Source: Enterococcus sp. 5H (GTDB lineage Bacteria; Bacillota; Bacilli; Lactobacillales; Enterococcaceae). Taken from it: 64,000 bases of DNA. The position numbers were made by a program, and so were the translations under genes. Every line of letters starts with the position of its first letter. The first letter of the stretch is position 1. The notes below the pieces were generated by a model. The model was not told the DNA's origin. It saw only the letters and a program-made list of their open reading frames with translations, and did no database searches. The stretch is taken from assembly GCF_028128615.1 (NCBI RefSeq), contig NZ_AMDP01000005.1, positions 1 to 64,000 of the forward strand, in the 5' to 3' direction. This document shows positions 1 to 9,414 of this stretch, piece after piece.

Positions 1-5
1 CATCA

Positions 6-1130
6 TTAAAAAGCACGATGATCAATCCAACCTAAGTTTGAGATATAGTAGTATCCACCTTTTTTACCGGTTGCTGTTACTTTTTTACCTATATGATCTT
101 TAGTATTTCCTGACACTGGAACTCCTTGATACCATGGTAGTGGATTAATTTGATAACCACTATTTTTAATTGTTAATGCTTGATTAATTTTTTCTACTGT
201 ATCAAGTGCTTTATTATCAATCCAACCTTTTAAGTCTGGCGAATAGTAATATGGACCAGCTTGCTGAGTCAATTTAATTACTTTTCCCATATAATCTTTT
301 GAATTCGCTACCTTTACGTAGCCAATCATTCCCCAAGGCAATGTATCAATTGAATATTTTTGGTCTTTATGCAACATTTTGTATTCTTGAATCTCACTAA
401 AATTTCGCTCTTTTGCAATACTTGCAGCTTCCGCATTCAAATAGCCTTTCCATCCATTTGCCTCATCACACAAGGAGTAATATCTGGAACCATTCGAATG
501 ATTGTAATAGCCTTTAGCTATATAAGTTTCATTAAATAGTTTATCTGTAGTATCCTTTTTCACCCAGTCAAAACTGCTCCATAAATTGTAGCCTTTTTTG
601 GTAATTGTCACATACTTGCCAAATGCTATATATGATCCTTGTGACGGTTTTTTTACTGGATTCTTCAAGTTATTTCCTGGTGCATGGAGAACACATTTGA
701 CTGATCGACTAACTGAAAGTCCTTTATAATTACTTCCATTGTGCGCATAGGTTACTCTACCATTTGCCGAAGCATTTTGTTCCACCGCGTAAATAATTCC
801 TTTATCTACATCTGTGTAATCAACTACAGAAACATGTCCATACGGATTCCAATCATTACCATATTCAATAATTAAGTCTCCTGGGACAGGAATATATTTA
901 GATCCGGGATTATACCGAATTAAACCAGGAGAGCCTTCTGGAATATATTGCGCTCCTCCATTTCCAGCTGCGTATACCCTTGGCCACCCCATTTTAGGAT
1001 ATAATCTTTGTTGCGGTAATTCGACACATTGATAAAATGTACCGTAATTACCTCCATTTGAATAAACAGGAACTCCTTTTCCTTGTAACCATTGATTTCC
1101 TGAAATTAAAACTGATCCTTCTACTGCCAT
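6..1130 (-). CDS. CHAP-domain peptidoglycan hydrolase with GW/SH3-like C-terminal modules
   Basis: Probable cell-wall amidase or endopeptidase of 374 aa. The N-terminal ~160 residues form a CHAP domain with catalytic Cys35 (YQCVELP), His99 (YGHVSVV) and Glu117 (VEQNA). The C-terminal half has an SH3/GW-like segment (~170-240) and two GW-type repeats that each end in a GWID motif, typical of binding to lipoteichoic acid or wall. There is no signal peptide, so export would need lysis or a non-classical route, as for phage endolysins. I chose the ATG at 1130: AGGAG lies 8 nt upstream, while the upstream in-frame GTG overlaps that site. The CHAP half is nearly the same as in the next gene upstream, so the two are paralogs; the C-terminus is unrelated. 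Function in self-lysis or killing of rivals is inference. Confidence 0.8.
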   Translation of the reverse strand: MAVEGSVLISGNQWLQGKGVPVYSNGGNYGTFYQCVELPQQRLYPKMGWPRVYAAGNGGAQYIPEGSPGLIRYNPGSKYIPVPGDLIIEYGNDWNPYGHVSVVDYTDVDKGIIYAVEQNASANGRVTYAHNGSNYKGLSVSRSVKCVLHAPGNNLKNPVKKPSQGSYIAFGKYVTITKKGYNLWSSFDWVKKDTTDKLFNETYIAKGYYNHSNGSRYYSLCDEANGWKGYLNAEAASIAKERNFSEIQEYKMLHKDQKYSIDTLPWGMIGYVKVANSKDYMGKVIKLTQQAGPYYYSPDLKGWIDNKALDTVEKINQALTIKNSGYQINPLPWYQGVPVSGNTKDHIGKKVTATGKKGGYYYISNLGWIDHRAF

Positions 1131-1660
1131 TTTATTCACTCCTTTTCTTCTACCTTATTTTGTAAGACTCACTTCGAAGCTTTTAAAACACCACCAATTG
1201 ATTACATTAAGTATAATTTATTTTACTGAGTTTAAACTTTTAAAAATCTCCCGAAATACTCCTTACTGTTTTTACTTTGAATTTTGGATCTCTTATTTAA
1301 CAATAAAATAGTAATTAAGTTATAACTGTCCTAAAAACGATCCTTAAAAAGCCTCTTAAAAAACCTTTAGAGAAACATTAGTAAAAAATAATAGTCTTTT
1401 ACCGAAATTTTAAATTTTCAACTAAAAACACATGTATTACTTATTTGGAAAAAAATCCTAAAACACAACGCTTACAAACAAAATGGAAAAGTTATCCAGC
1501 CTATTAGAATGTAAAGTTAAACTTTACGACTCAAAAATAAATATCCAAAATCTTAATGGAATACTCTTTTGGATTTCTAAAGAAAGGAAGCTATTATCTA
1601 TTCAATTCTTCTAGTTTTGAAGAGTTAAAGCAGAGCCCAACTACTCTCTCATAAAACAAA
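1131..1660. other. Intergenic leader of first lysin gene, duplicated upstream sequence
   Basis: AT-rich non-coding stretch. The ~130 bp just upstream of the first lysin share islands (TTCGAAGCTT, TAATCAATT, CTCAG, then TTTACTTTGAA and CAATAAAAT) with the stretch upstream of the second lysin at 3189-3420, so the tandem duplication included the 5' leader. A TATACT at about 1212-1217 (minus) could be the -10 element. I see no gene here. Confidence 0.5.
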
Positions 1661-1707
1661 ATTGACAGGTATGAGTACGGTCCAATACCGTATTCATACC
1701 TGTCAAT
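1661..1707 (-). terminator. Rho-independent terminator after second lysin gene
   Basis: Two 21-nt arms with one G.U mismatch around a 5-nt loop. On the minus strand the hairpin is followed by TTTTGTTTT. It lies ~90 bp after the stop of the CHAP-ChW gene. Confidence 0.85.
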
Positions 1708-1799
1708 AGGAAACAATTTTTCGAATACACATCAAAAACTTGTTTTTAGTGTCCTACACTCGATTACACTTCTAAATTATCTTTATTTAAAAATTAATT

Positions 1800-3188
1800 C
1801 TATTTTGTAACTATAGATCCTATAGGTTCACTAGTAAATTTTCCATCTAGCTTAATTCGAATCGCTTGAATCGCTAGTTTCTGACCTGTTGTTCCAGCCA
1901 TTTCACCATTTTTCACCCAAGACATCCAGCCTTTTTCTGATACATGCACTTGATAACAAATATCATAATATTTATCCAAACCATTGTTCAATTTCATTTT
2001 CACCGCTTGTAATGCTAGTTTCTGACCTGTTGTTCCACCCGAATTAGTTAACCAGCCTTTTTCTGAAACGTGAGCGTCAATTTGAACATTTTCTTTTTTG
2101 CCTTCTACAAAAACTTCCAGACACTGACTTTCAATACCTAGGCCTGTTGTTCCAGCCAGTTGACTGTCAGTAACGTAGCCTAACCAACCTTCTCCAGCTA
2201 GATGCATACGATATGATACACCTTCTGTTGCCGGTTTAGCCGTTCCTTGAACAATTGGTTTTCTTACTAATTTCATTTTAATTGCTTGAAGATGCTTTTT
2301 TTGTCCTGTGGTTCCAGCTGTTTGTCCATCTTTCACCCAGCTTAACCAGCCACTTTCATCAACATGGGCTTGATATTCTAACGTGTAATAATTCGCTGCT
2401 TCCCCTGTCAGGCGAGCTTGGATTGCTTCAACTGTTTTTGATTGACCAGTAGTTCCAGCCACTTGCCCGCTTTTTACCCACGGCATCCAGCCTGTACCAG
2501 ATACATGAGCACGATATTCAACTGATCCATTGATTTGGCCATTTACAAATGTAATTTTCACGGCTTCAACCGGTAATTTAAAACCTGTTGATCCTGATAA
2601 TGCCCCATCTTTCACATTATTCATCCAGCCAACTTTACTTACATGTGTTTCATAGTTAATTCCTTTTGAAACTGCTTGGGCTGGATTTTTTGATGGTAAT
2701 TTTGGAGCCGTTGAAGGGTTTTTCAAATTATTCCCTGGAGCGTGTAGAATACATTTAACAGATCGGCTCGCCGAAAGACCTGTATAATTACTACCATTAT
2801 AACTATATGTGACTCTACCACTTGTTGAAGCATTTTGTTCTACTGCATAAATGATTCCTGTATCTAAATCTGTGTAATCCACAACAGATACATGTCCATA
2901 AGCATTCCAACTATTACCATATTCAATAACTAAATCACCCGGTACTGGAATGTAATTAGAACCCGCATTGTGCCTAGTTAACCCCGGTGAACCTTCCGGA
3001 ATATACTGTGCCCCGCCATTTCCTGCTGCAAAAACTCTCGGCCAACCCTTTTTAGGATATAGTCTTTGCTGCGGTAATTCCACACATTGATAGTATGTGC
3101 TGTAATTACCTCCATTTGAATAAACCGGAACTCCCTGTCCTTGTAACCATTGACTTTCTGAAACTAAAACTGATCCCTCTACTGCCAT
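1800..3188 (-). CDS. CHAP-domain peptidoglycan hydrolase with six ChW repeats
   Basis: Probable wall hydrolase of 462 aa. N-terminal CHAP domain (~1-165) with catalytic Cys35, His99 and Glu117, nearly identical to the neighbouring lysin. After a Pro/Lys linker come six ChW (clostridial hydrophobic, conserved GW) repeats of about 45 aa, each with an H-V-x3-GW...AGTTG pattern; repeat five is shortened (GWLTNSGGTTG). ChW repeats are thought to bind wall or other proteins. No signal peptide is visible. The ATG at 3188 has GAGG 8 nt upstream; longer in-frame starts lack a good site. It has its own terminator at 1661-1707, so it is probably monocistronic. Confidence 0.82.
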   Translation of the reverse strand: MAVEGSVLVSESQWLQGQGVPVYSNGGNYSTYYQCVELPQQRLYPKKGWPRVFAAGNGGAQYIPEGSPGLTRHNAGSNYIPVPGDLVIEYGNSWNAYGHVSVVDYTDLDTGIIYAVEQNASTSGRVTYSYNGSNYTGLSASRSVKCILHAPGNNLKNPSTAPKLPSKNPAQAVSKGINYETHVSKVGWMNNVKDGALSGSTGFKLPVEAVKITFVNGQINGSVEYRAHVSGTGWMPWVKSGQVAGTTGQSKTVEAIQARLTGEAANYYTLEYQAHVDESGWLSWVKDGQTAGTTGQKKHLQAIKMKLVRKPIVQGTAKPATEGVSYRMHLAGEGWLGYVTDSQLAGTTGLGIESQCLEVFVEGKKENVQIDAHVSEKGWLTNSGGTTGQKLALQAVKMKLNNGLDKYYDICYQVHVSEKGWMSWVKNGEMAGTTGQKLAIQAIRIKLDGKFTSEPIGSIVTK

Positions 3189-3441
3189 TTTCATTACCTC
3201 TACCTTCATTTGATGTATTCTCAATTATTCTGTTCGAAGCTTCTAAACATTTATTAATTGATTACTTAAAGTGTAGTTCATAATAAACGTTTCCTCCTTC
3301 TGAGTTTCCTTCGATATACTCCCAGTTTTTCTCGCTCCCGTATTTACTTTGAACAATAAAATTATAGATATTTCATACATCAATTTAGAAATTTACTTTG
3401 AATTTTTAGACTTTAGGGTGTCTCATAACCTTATTTAAATA
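3189..3441. other. Intergenic leader of second lysin gene with possible 12-codon leader ORF
   Basis: Holds the promoter region of the second lysin. On the minus strand AAGGAGG (about 3294-3300) is followed 11 nt later by an ATG opening a 12-codon ORF (MNYTLSNQLINV). The first lysin's homologous leader lacks the AAGGAGG, so the mini-ORF may be fortuitous. Confidence 0.35.
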
Positions 3442-3474
3442 CAAAAAAACAACCATCGATGAGGATGATTGATC
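3442..3474 (-). terminator. Terminator of WxL operon
   Basis: Short hairpin (AACCATC / GATGATT arms) followed on the minus strand by a run of T. It sits 30 bp after the stop of the last gene of the WxL operon and resembles the terminator at 6492-6526. Confidence 0.75.
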
Positions 3475-3504
3475 TTTTTTAACCGTATTTATTGAATGCC
3501 TATA

Positions 3505-3804
3505 CTATCTATCAGCACTCGCTCGCAAAATTTTTAGCATATTATATACTTTCCTCGCCCAAAGAATAAGTAGCAACATTCCTAAGCACGCAAATAAACT
3601 ATTTATTTGTTCATTTGTTTTCGGGAGTTGTTCTTGTTTCACATTGTCCTCTAGAATTACTGATGTATCGTCTTGAACGACTTCTACCGTTGCATCACTT
3701 ACAAGTGATTCTCCATGAACTGTCTTCAAAAATAGATTACCTATCAAACCACAAGTACAAACAATAACAGCTAAATACTTAAGTTTTCTTCTTGTAAAAG
3801 ACAT
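3505..3804 (-). CDS. Small LPxTG-type sortase-anchored protein of WxL operon
   Basis: 99-aa surface protein: N-terminal signal sequence (~8-30, KYLAVIVCTCGLIGNLFL), a short acidic ectodomain, then LPKTN, a hydrophobic span (~67-84) and a basic tail. This is the sorting-signal layout, with Asn in place of the usual Gly after Thr. Small LPxTG proteins commonly accompany WxL and DUF916 genes. AGGAGG lies 8 nt before the ATG. Its start overlaps the end of the DUF916 gene by 26 bp, so the two are translationally coupled. Role in anchoring the WxL complex to peptidoglycan is inference. Confidence 0.78.
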   Translation of the reverse strand: MSFTRRKLKYLAVIVCTCGLIGNLFLKTVHGESLVSDATVEVVQDDTSVILEDNVKQEQLPKTNEQINSLFACLGMLLLILWARKVYNMLKILRASADR

Positions 3805-4771
3805 ATCCCGCTCCTCCTAAAACTACAATAGCGGCAAATATAGCTAACCACCAATGATTGCTTTCCGAAAGAATCTCTACTCCCCCATTCATCGATCGTT
3901 CTTCTGATGCAGAAATAGTAAAGTCACTTTCCCAAGATCTGTCGATCACATCTGATTTAGCTACTATTTTTAAAACATACTTTCCTGCTTTTAATTTAGC
4001 CTCTGTCAATGAAAGTTCTGGTGAAAATAAACTGTTCGGTGCTAGTTCAACCTCTTTCATTTCCTTATACCAAAGACTATCTGATGGTTTATCTTTTTTA
4101 TAAATATTAAATGATAAGCTTATATTTCTAAGGATAACGGGATCAGGATTTTGAAACATCAAATCTAATGATTGCTTCGCTTTTTCTGAGTTAAAAGTCA
4201 GCCCTATATAGTTTAGTCTATGCTCTTTACTTTCTTCTGCTACTCTTATTTTTATTGGAATATTATAGGCAAAAGAATTATTCACACCTACTTCTGTGTT
4301 ACTCGCTTCTTTCTCAGTAACATTAACCGCACCTAAAATCGTACCAAAAAAATCGGTTATATCATATTTCAAGTGTATTTTTACCGTAGCTGAGTTATTT
4401 GGTCCAATGGTGATTTCATTTTGTTCCAACTCTGCTATTTTTGAGATTCTATACTTTTGGCTATCGTCATATGTATGTTTTTTATCATAACTGATCGTTC
4501 CATCTTTCGTTGTCATCCCGTCGAGTAAAGATAACTGTACCGTTTTGGGTTCCGAAGATTCGTTAGCAATCACTACCTCTAATGTTTGATCCATCACTGC
4601 TGGAACACCTATATTAAAATAATCAACCGTATTTTCCAATTGGTTTTCTGGTATAACAGGGGTCACATAAAAACCAGAGTTATTGGCTAATCCTTTTGTA
4701 GGAAGAAAAAATAGAAAAGGTAAACATAAAATCAAACTAATGAGCCATTTACTACATCTATTTTTTTTCAT
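3779..4771 (-). CDS. DUF916 / WxL-interacting membrane-anchored protein
   Basis: 330-aa protein with a signal peptide (residues ~10-29), two beta-rich extracellular domains (DUF916, now described as WxL protein peptidoglycan-binding domain, then a host-binding-type domain), one C-terminal membrane helix (~305-324, WWLAIFAAIVVLGGAGYVF) and a KKKT tail. Family members bind WxL-domain proteins and hold them at the surface. AGGAG is 8 nt before the ATG. It is the middle gene of WxL - DUF916 - LPxTG; the 79-bp gap to the WxL gene has no strong terminator. Confidence 0.88.
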   Translation of the reverse strand: MKKNRCSKWLISLILCLPFLFFLPTKGLANNSGFYVTPVIPENQLENTVDYFNIGVPAVMDQTLEVVIANESSEPKTVQLSLLDGMTTKDGTISYDKKHTYDDSQKYRISKIAELEQNEITIGPNNSATVKIHLKYDITDFFGTILGAVNVTEKEASNTEVGVNNSFAYNIPIKIRVAEESKEHRLNYIGLTFNSEKAKQSLDLMFQNPDPVILRNISLSFNIYKKDKPSDSLWYKEMKEVELAPNSLFSPELSLTEAKLKAGKYVLKIVAKSDVIDRSWESDFTISASEERSMNGGVEILSESNHWWLAIFAAIVVLGGAGYVFYKKKT

Positions 4772-4850
4772 TTTCTACACTCCTTTATATATAGTAAAGA
4801 GAAAAAGCAGCTTTCTAAAATTGAAACAGTGCTTTTTCTCTACTTTGTAA

Positions 4851-6308
4851 CTACACTTTTGGTGTTAATGTCCAAGTAATATTTGCACCATAAACACCTG
4901 ATTGCAGCAGATTCGTATCAGCTACAGTTAATTGGGGATTCAATGTAACTGCTTTTCTTTCGTTACTTCCCTGCTCATAACCAACGGTAAATGCCTGATG
5001 TTCTTCGTTGTCATTCATCGTTACATTAGCAGCCGTTTGAATGGAACTTTCTTGTGTTGACGGTGTTAACACTACACCTAATTGATTTAAAAGGAAGCCT
5101 TTATTACCAAATGGTCCGTCAGATAATTTGGTTCGTACATTCCATTCATTTTTTTCATCTGTTCCTGTACGCGTGTCAACAACACTGATTTTAGCTAAGC
5201 CAGCTTCTTTTTCGTCTACAAGTGTTTGTCTATCTTTTGTATTAATTTTTGAAAAAACAATACTTGCTTCAGTATTTGCATTCTCACTAAATTTAACTGT
5301 TCCGGAATTCATAATACTTTCAACTTCTACAACAGCGTTACTGTTTGTTAAGTCATCTTGATTGGGAACTTTAGCTGGTGGCTGTACAATTAATTCATCC
5401 TCGGGTACAAAGGTAAAATCTAACGGATATTCCCCTGTATATGGTTCATGTTCCACAGTAATTTTAATATCATTGCCTTGTGCATCTTTTCCATTTCTAG
5501 CATAAGTAAAGCGGTCATTATTTAATTCTGTTAATTCTAAAGTAGCTCCATAATTTGAACCAAGTGAAAGTAATGTTCTTTCTTTATTTCCATTAATAAC
5601 ATCATAATATCCATAGTCATTTCTTGCATTTCCTTGTACATCAAAAAATTCATATCTTCCAGATTTGCTTTCATAACGAGCTAAACCTAAATAGCCTCTA
5701 TTATAGTCAGAAACATCATTACCGTTTTCATCAAAAGCTTTCGTTCCTTGCCATTTTGTTGTACTTAAAATTGTTCTTCCTGGTTGATCTTTGATAATCG
5801 TTCCTGTTTCTTTAGATAATACAGGCGGCTGTGAAGTAAAGGTCAATTCTCCGCTGTATGGAACATGCTCAACAAAAACATTACCTTGAGAGCCATCTTT
5901 TTGAACCCCAGTTCTGCGATAAGTAAACATGTTCTCATCTAGTCTTACCATATCTACCACAACACGATAGCCTAGTTCCGATAATAAGACTCTTTTTTTC
6001 CCATCTTGAGTGACAAAAAATACACCTTTATCTCCACGACTGACATTAGTTTGTTTATCAAAGAATTCATAGCGATTTGTCGCAGCATCATATTTTGCTC
6101 TACCGATAAATCCACTATTTTGGCTAGTTACATCATTGCCTTGTGCATCATAAACGAAAGTTCCTTCCCAATTAGTAGATCCTAAAACTTGATTTGGTTC
6201 ATACTCTGCAGCAAATACAATGTTTCCACTAAATAGAAAAACAAACGTCAGTAGCAATGCTGTAAGTGAAAAAACATAAACCGAGTTTCTTTTCATTTCC
6301 TTCTTCAT
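4851..6308 (-). CDS. WxL-domain surface protein with two N-terminal DUF4822-like repeats
   Basis: 485-aa secreted wall protein. Signal peptide ~8-34, cut near VFAAEYE. Then two ~120-aa repeats starting at ~44 (STNWEGTFVYDAQGNDV) and ~186 (TKWQGTKAFDENGNDV), each with an IGRAKYD/LGLARYE-x5-YEFFD core; these resemble DUF4822. The C-terminal ~170 aa is a WxL domain ending in LLQSGVYGANITWTLTPKV, the motif that gives non-covalent binding to peptidoglycan. I chose the ATG at 6308 (GGAG 9 nt upstream). It heads the three-gene operon. The repeats' ligand is unknown to me. Confidence 0.85.
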   Translation of the reverse strand: MKKEMKRNSVYVFSLTALLLTFVFLFSGNIVFAAEYEPNQVLGSTNWEGTFVYDAQGNDVTSQNSGFIGRAKYDAATNRYEFFDKQTNVSRGDKGVFFVTQDGKKRVLLSELGYRVVVDMVRLDENMFTYRRTGVQKDGSQGNVFVEHVPYSGELTFTSQPPVLSKETGTIIKDQPGRTILSTTKWQGTKAFDENGNDVSDYNRGYLGLARYESKSGRYEFFDVQGNARNDYGYYDVINGNKERTLLSLGSNYGATLELTELNNDRFTYARNGKDAQGNDIKITVEHEPYTGEYPLDFTFVPEDELIVQPPAKVPNQDDLTNSNAVVEVESIMNSGTVKFSENANTEASIVFSKINTKDRQTLVDEKEAGLAKISVVDTRTGTDEKNEWNVRTKLSDGPFGNKGFLLNQLGVVLTPSTQESSIQTAANVTMNDNEEHQAFTVGYEQGSNERKAVTLNPQLTVADTNLLQSGVYGANITWTLTPKV

Positions 6309-6491
6309 CTTGACACTCTCCATTTCTAATTTTTTTATATAACCTATTTATTTGCTGATACTATCAACGTTATATTCTATGTTACAGAAGAGAAATAAAT
6401 AGACTATTAACGAAAAATAAACTTTTTATAAACTATATCTCTATATGAAGATTTTTTTGATATTAAATATTTTATTTCCTCCTTGAAATAC

Positions 6492-6526
6492 AAAAATAGA
6501 CCAACCATCGATTAAGACGGTTGATC
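6492..6526 (-). terminator. Terminator of LXG operon
   Basis: Hairpin with arms GATCAACCG / CGATGGTTGGTC, followed on the minus strand by TCTATTTTTG. It lies 63 bp after the stop of the likely immunity gene. Confidence 0.8.
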
Positions 6527-6589
6527 TTTGTAGATATAATATATGGTTGTTTTTGAGTTGAATACAGATACATACTCCATTTAACAGTA

Positions 6590-7402
6590 TTAATCACTAT
6601 ACCATTCTTTTTTTGTAAATTCGTATTCTTTTCTGAATTCTTCAGAATATTTTTTCAATATAAAACCGTCTACGACAATCTTCGAATTTAAAAGAAGTGT
6701 CGGAAGTAATGTAATTAAACATAACACGGATATACCTATAAACACAGAAACTACAGACAAAATATTTCCTACAACAGATCCATTTAGACCAGAAAGAAAA
6801 TTATAGTTGTTATTGTGCAACCACCATTTATTAAATCTATAAAATTGCATAGCTGCAATTAGTATAGCTATAAAAATAATTAGTACTGATGAAAATATCT
6901 TCACAATTTTTATAATAGTTTTTTTAACCATCTGTTTATTTTCAGATAGGTATGTCTCTTGAATATTTTCAATCAATTTTATTTTTACGATATAAAGAGA
7001 TAAGGAATAACCTACTATAATGTAAATCATAGATATGGCTCTGTTCAATAGAACACTATTCGAAATCTCTAAAGAACTTACATAAAAAATGAGTGCATTT
7101 TGGGTAAATAAGTATGTCACACTATTATAAGCCGCACTTTTAAAAAAATTAGGACTTTTAAAATAAAACAGTAAAATGTATATTACAATTAATGAAGATA
7201 TAATAGGAAATACAAACCAGTTTATACTTGAAAATAGACTTATACTCCAAGAAATAGCTGCAAGTAAATAAACTTTTAATGTTTTAGATAATAGCTCTTT
7301 TTGAGGATCATTTATAGTTTGATATACTTTATGAAGTGTATTTTTTTTCACTGCATTAGAAAAAGATATTTTATCTATTAAATTATAAAAGTCTTTCATC
7401 AT
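6590..7402 (-). CDS. Multipass membrane protein, probable immunity protein of LXG toxin
   Basis: 270-aa protein with about six hydrophobic spans (~45-65, 66-85, 95-112, 120-140, 165-190, 210-240). I recognise no family. The start ATG overlaps the toxin stop (ATGA), and GGAGG lies 5-8 nt before the two adjacent ATG codons, so it is translated right after the toxin. In LXG loci the gene directly downstream usually encodes immunity, and membrane immunity proteins are known for pore-forming or membrane-targeting LXG effectors (TelE/TipE in Streptococcus). The immunity role is inferred from position and topology only. Confidence 0.6.
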   Translation of the reverse strand: MMKDFYNLIDKISFSNAVKKNTLHKVYQTINDPQKELLSKTLKVYLLAAISWSISLFSSINWFVFPIISSLIVIYILLFYFKSPNFFKSAAYNSVTYLFTQNALIFYVSSLEISNSVLLNRAISMIYIIVGYSLSLYIVKIKLIENIQETYLSENKQMVKKTIIKIVKIFSSVLIIFIAILIAAMQFYRFNKWWLHNNNYNFLSGLNGSVVGNILSVVSVFIGISVLCLITLLPTLLLNSKIVVDGFILKKYSEEFRKEYEFTKKEWYSD

Positions 7403-9051
7403 TTGTTCCTCCAGTTATCATATGGAGAATTATTAGGATTTATACCATTGTTATTTTGATTAGGAACATACTGGGTACCCGGATTAAAGTTAGAGCTCCC
7501 ACTCTCAGGTTGTACCCCTGGGCGATAGTTCTTATCTGTTGGACTAGCTTCATGTTTTCCATACTTTTTATATTGTTCATCTAGCCACTTACGTTTCGCT
7601 TCTTCAGACCCTATACCTGGTGTTTTAATTTCATTTCCAGGTAAGTCAAAACCAAATATTTTGTCTGGCCAAACAGTTACATTGCCTTTAATTAAGGTAT
7701 TTGCAGCGCCAGCAAGAGCTCCTGCTGGTCCACCGTACTCGGCTCCTTCTAATGGTCCAGCATTCCACATAAACGAATTAATTCCTCCGTATAGAGCCAT
7801 GCTTTCATTCCCGTAAGCAGGACTCTTAGGATTTATATATTCATCATAAGCGTAAGCAGTAACCGTTAAAGTATCTCCGCCATACGAAAAGCTTTTTCTA
7901 ATTATTGGGTGTGCCTTTATAAACTTTGATACTGCCTCCGTTTTTTTAAACAAAGTTAGGCCTACCTTAGAACCGGCGATAACTTTAGCACCTGCTGATG
8001 ACTTAGATAAGACACTTGTCACATAACCAATAGGAGCTAATACATCCCATCCCTTATCGCTTAAGTATAACAAATTACCATACACTTTAGCTTGATTATC
8101 TAAAGACATCTTGCCTACATACAAACCAAATTCCGGACTATTTAGTATACTCTTAGCAATATTTTTAGGAAGTTGGTTCCAGCTTTCTTGTGCAATAAAT
8201 ATACCTAACGCAGCATCTTGAACCCCCTCTGGAAATTTATCTAATGCTGTAATAATATATCCAAATAGTCGGTCATTATTTTTGATTTTTTCGATTGCTG
8301 CTGCTGGATTTTTTGCAAATAAATCATTTAATTCTTTAATTGCCGTATTTTTTGCCTTATCTTCCATTTCACCGACTTTACCTGCATCTTTAAGTTTTGT
8401 AAACCAACTCTTATCGACTCCAGCAGGCAATGTATAACTTCCATCACTATTAACAATCGTTGCATTTAACACTACAACACTTTGTATAGCTAATTTCATA
8501 TCACTCAAACTATTATCAAACAACCCATTCGTTTCGGTAGAGAATTGTTGCAATTTCTCTAATTTCTTTTCCAACTCACGAATGTCCTCTTGTAAATCAT
8601 TTGACATTTTATTCAAGTTTCTTTGAAAATCAAACAACGAATCTAACACTTTTGCTACAGGGTTACTGCTTGATAATGCTTTCGCAATAGAAGCTGATAC
8701 ATCTACTGATGCCTTCATAGCTTTTTTCGTAGTGATTTGTTGATTCAAATTATCTTCATCCAAGTAACCTTCACTTGAAATAACTTGATCTGCTGATTGA
8801 TATTTCTGAAACTCTTGTTCAATCGTATCAATAGCTGTCGTTACTCTTGCAATTATAGGAATGATTAGATCACTAAACAAACCTTTGCCTGCTGTGTAAG
8901 CTGCTCCTGATAATGTTTTACCATCTACAGCAGACACTACTTTTTGACTTCCAGATTTTAATTGATTAACAGCTTCTAATCCGCTTTTCAAATTACTAGT
9001 TAACGCTTGAATCAAGTTAGATGAATCAGAACTTGAATATTTTAATCCCAA
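7399..9051 (-). CDS. LXG-domain polymorphic toxin secreted by type VII system
   Basis: 550 aa. Residues ~1-200 form the helical LXG domain (SLKSG-type repeats, LSGAAYTAGKGLFSDLIIPI at ~47-66, coiled coil ~140-175). A central helical part follows (~215-400). The variable end has a Gly/Ala-rich stretch with GxxxG-like spacing (~420-456) and an Asn/Pro/Gly-rich tail. No nuclease, NADase or lipid II phosphatase motif is evident; the glycine-rich segment fits a membrane-disturbing toxin, but that is a guess. Start is a TTG with AAAGGAG 9 nt upstream, overlapping the previous gene by 10 bp. No T7SS core genes (essC and others) are in this window. Confidence 0.85.
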   Translation of the reverse strand: MGLKYSSSDSSNLIQALTSNLKSGLEAVNQLKSGSQKVVSAVDGKTLSGAAYTAGKGLFSDLIIPIIARVTTAIDTIEQEFQKYQSADQVISSEGYLDEDNLNQQITTKKAMKASVDVSASIAKALSSSNPVAKVLDSLFDFQRNLNKMSNDLQEDIRELEKKLEKLQQFSTETNGLFDNSLSDMKLAIQSVVVLNATIVNSDGSYTLPAGVDKSWFTKLKDAGKVGEMEDKAKNTAIKELNDLFAKNPAAAIEKIKNNDRLFGYIITALDKFPEGVQDAALGIFIAQESWNQLPKNIAKSILNSPEFGLYVGKMSLDNQAKVYGNLLYLSDKGWDVLAPIGYVTSVLSKSSAGAKVIAGSKVGLTLFKKTEAVSKFIKAHPIIRKSFSYGGDTLTVTAYAYDEYINPKSPAYGNESMALYGGINSFMWNAGPLEGAEYGGPAGALAGAANTLIKGNVTVWPDKIFGFDLPGNEIKTPGIGSEEAKRKWLDEQYKKYGKHEASPTDKNYRPGVQPESGSSNFNPGTQYVPNQNNNGINPNNSPYDNWRNK

Positions 9052-9404
9052 GGAACTTCACTCCTTTTCTTATACAGAACTTCCGTTTCATCCTTGATAG
9101 ATTTTGATTCTGCATTGTAATCATCTATAATTTGATATTCTGCTTCTCTTAATTGTTGTTGAAAAAAGTGTTCCTGCTCCTCATTATGTCTCTGCATAAG
9201 TCTATTTTCGTTACTTCCATTCCGAACACATTCTTCATTTAACATATTTAATTCTTGAAAACCTCTGTGTAGATTATCCTTTAGTTCAAAAATACATTCT
9301 TCAATTTTTCTTTTATCTCTAGTTAAATCATCTAGCGTACTTTCTTTTTCCATAATCAAACGGTTATATTTTAACCGTTCTTGATCATTTGTCGTATTAT
9401 CCAA
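9042..9404 (-). CDS. Lap2-like (DUF5082-type) coiled-coil partner of LXG toxin
   Basis: 120-aa, highly charged, nearly all helix/coiled coil, ending in SEVPWD. Small alpha-helical proteins of the DUF5082 type are encoded just before LXG toxins and bind the LXG domain to form the secreted complex. I place the start at a TTG (9404): AAGGAG lies 6 nt upstream, it follows the stop of the preceding gene by 10 nt, and the longer ATG reading would overlap that gene by 32 bp without a ribosome site. Confidence 0.75.
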   Translation of the reverse strand: MDNTTNDQERLKYNRLIMEKESTLDDLTRDKRKIEECIFELKDNLHRGFQELNMLNEECVRNGSNENRLMQRHNEEQEHFFQQQLREAEYQIIDDYNAESKSIKDETEVLYKKRSEVPWD

Positions 9405-9414
9405 TTTATTCTCC

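Noticed and set aside
3240-3300. 12-codon leader ORF before the second lysin
   Set aside because: It has a ribosome site, but the homologous leader of the first lysin lacks it; no evidence for a real gene.
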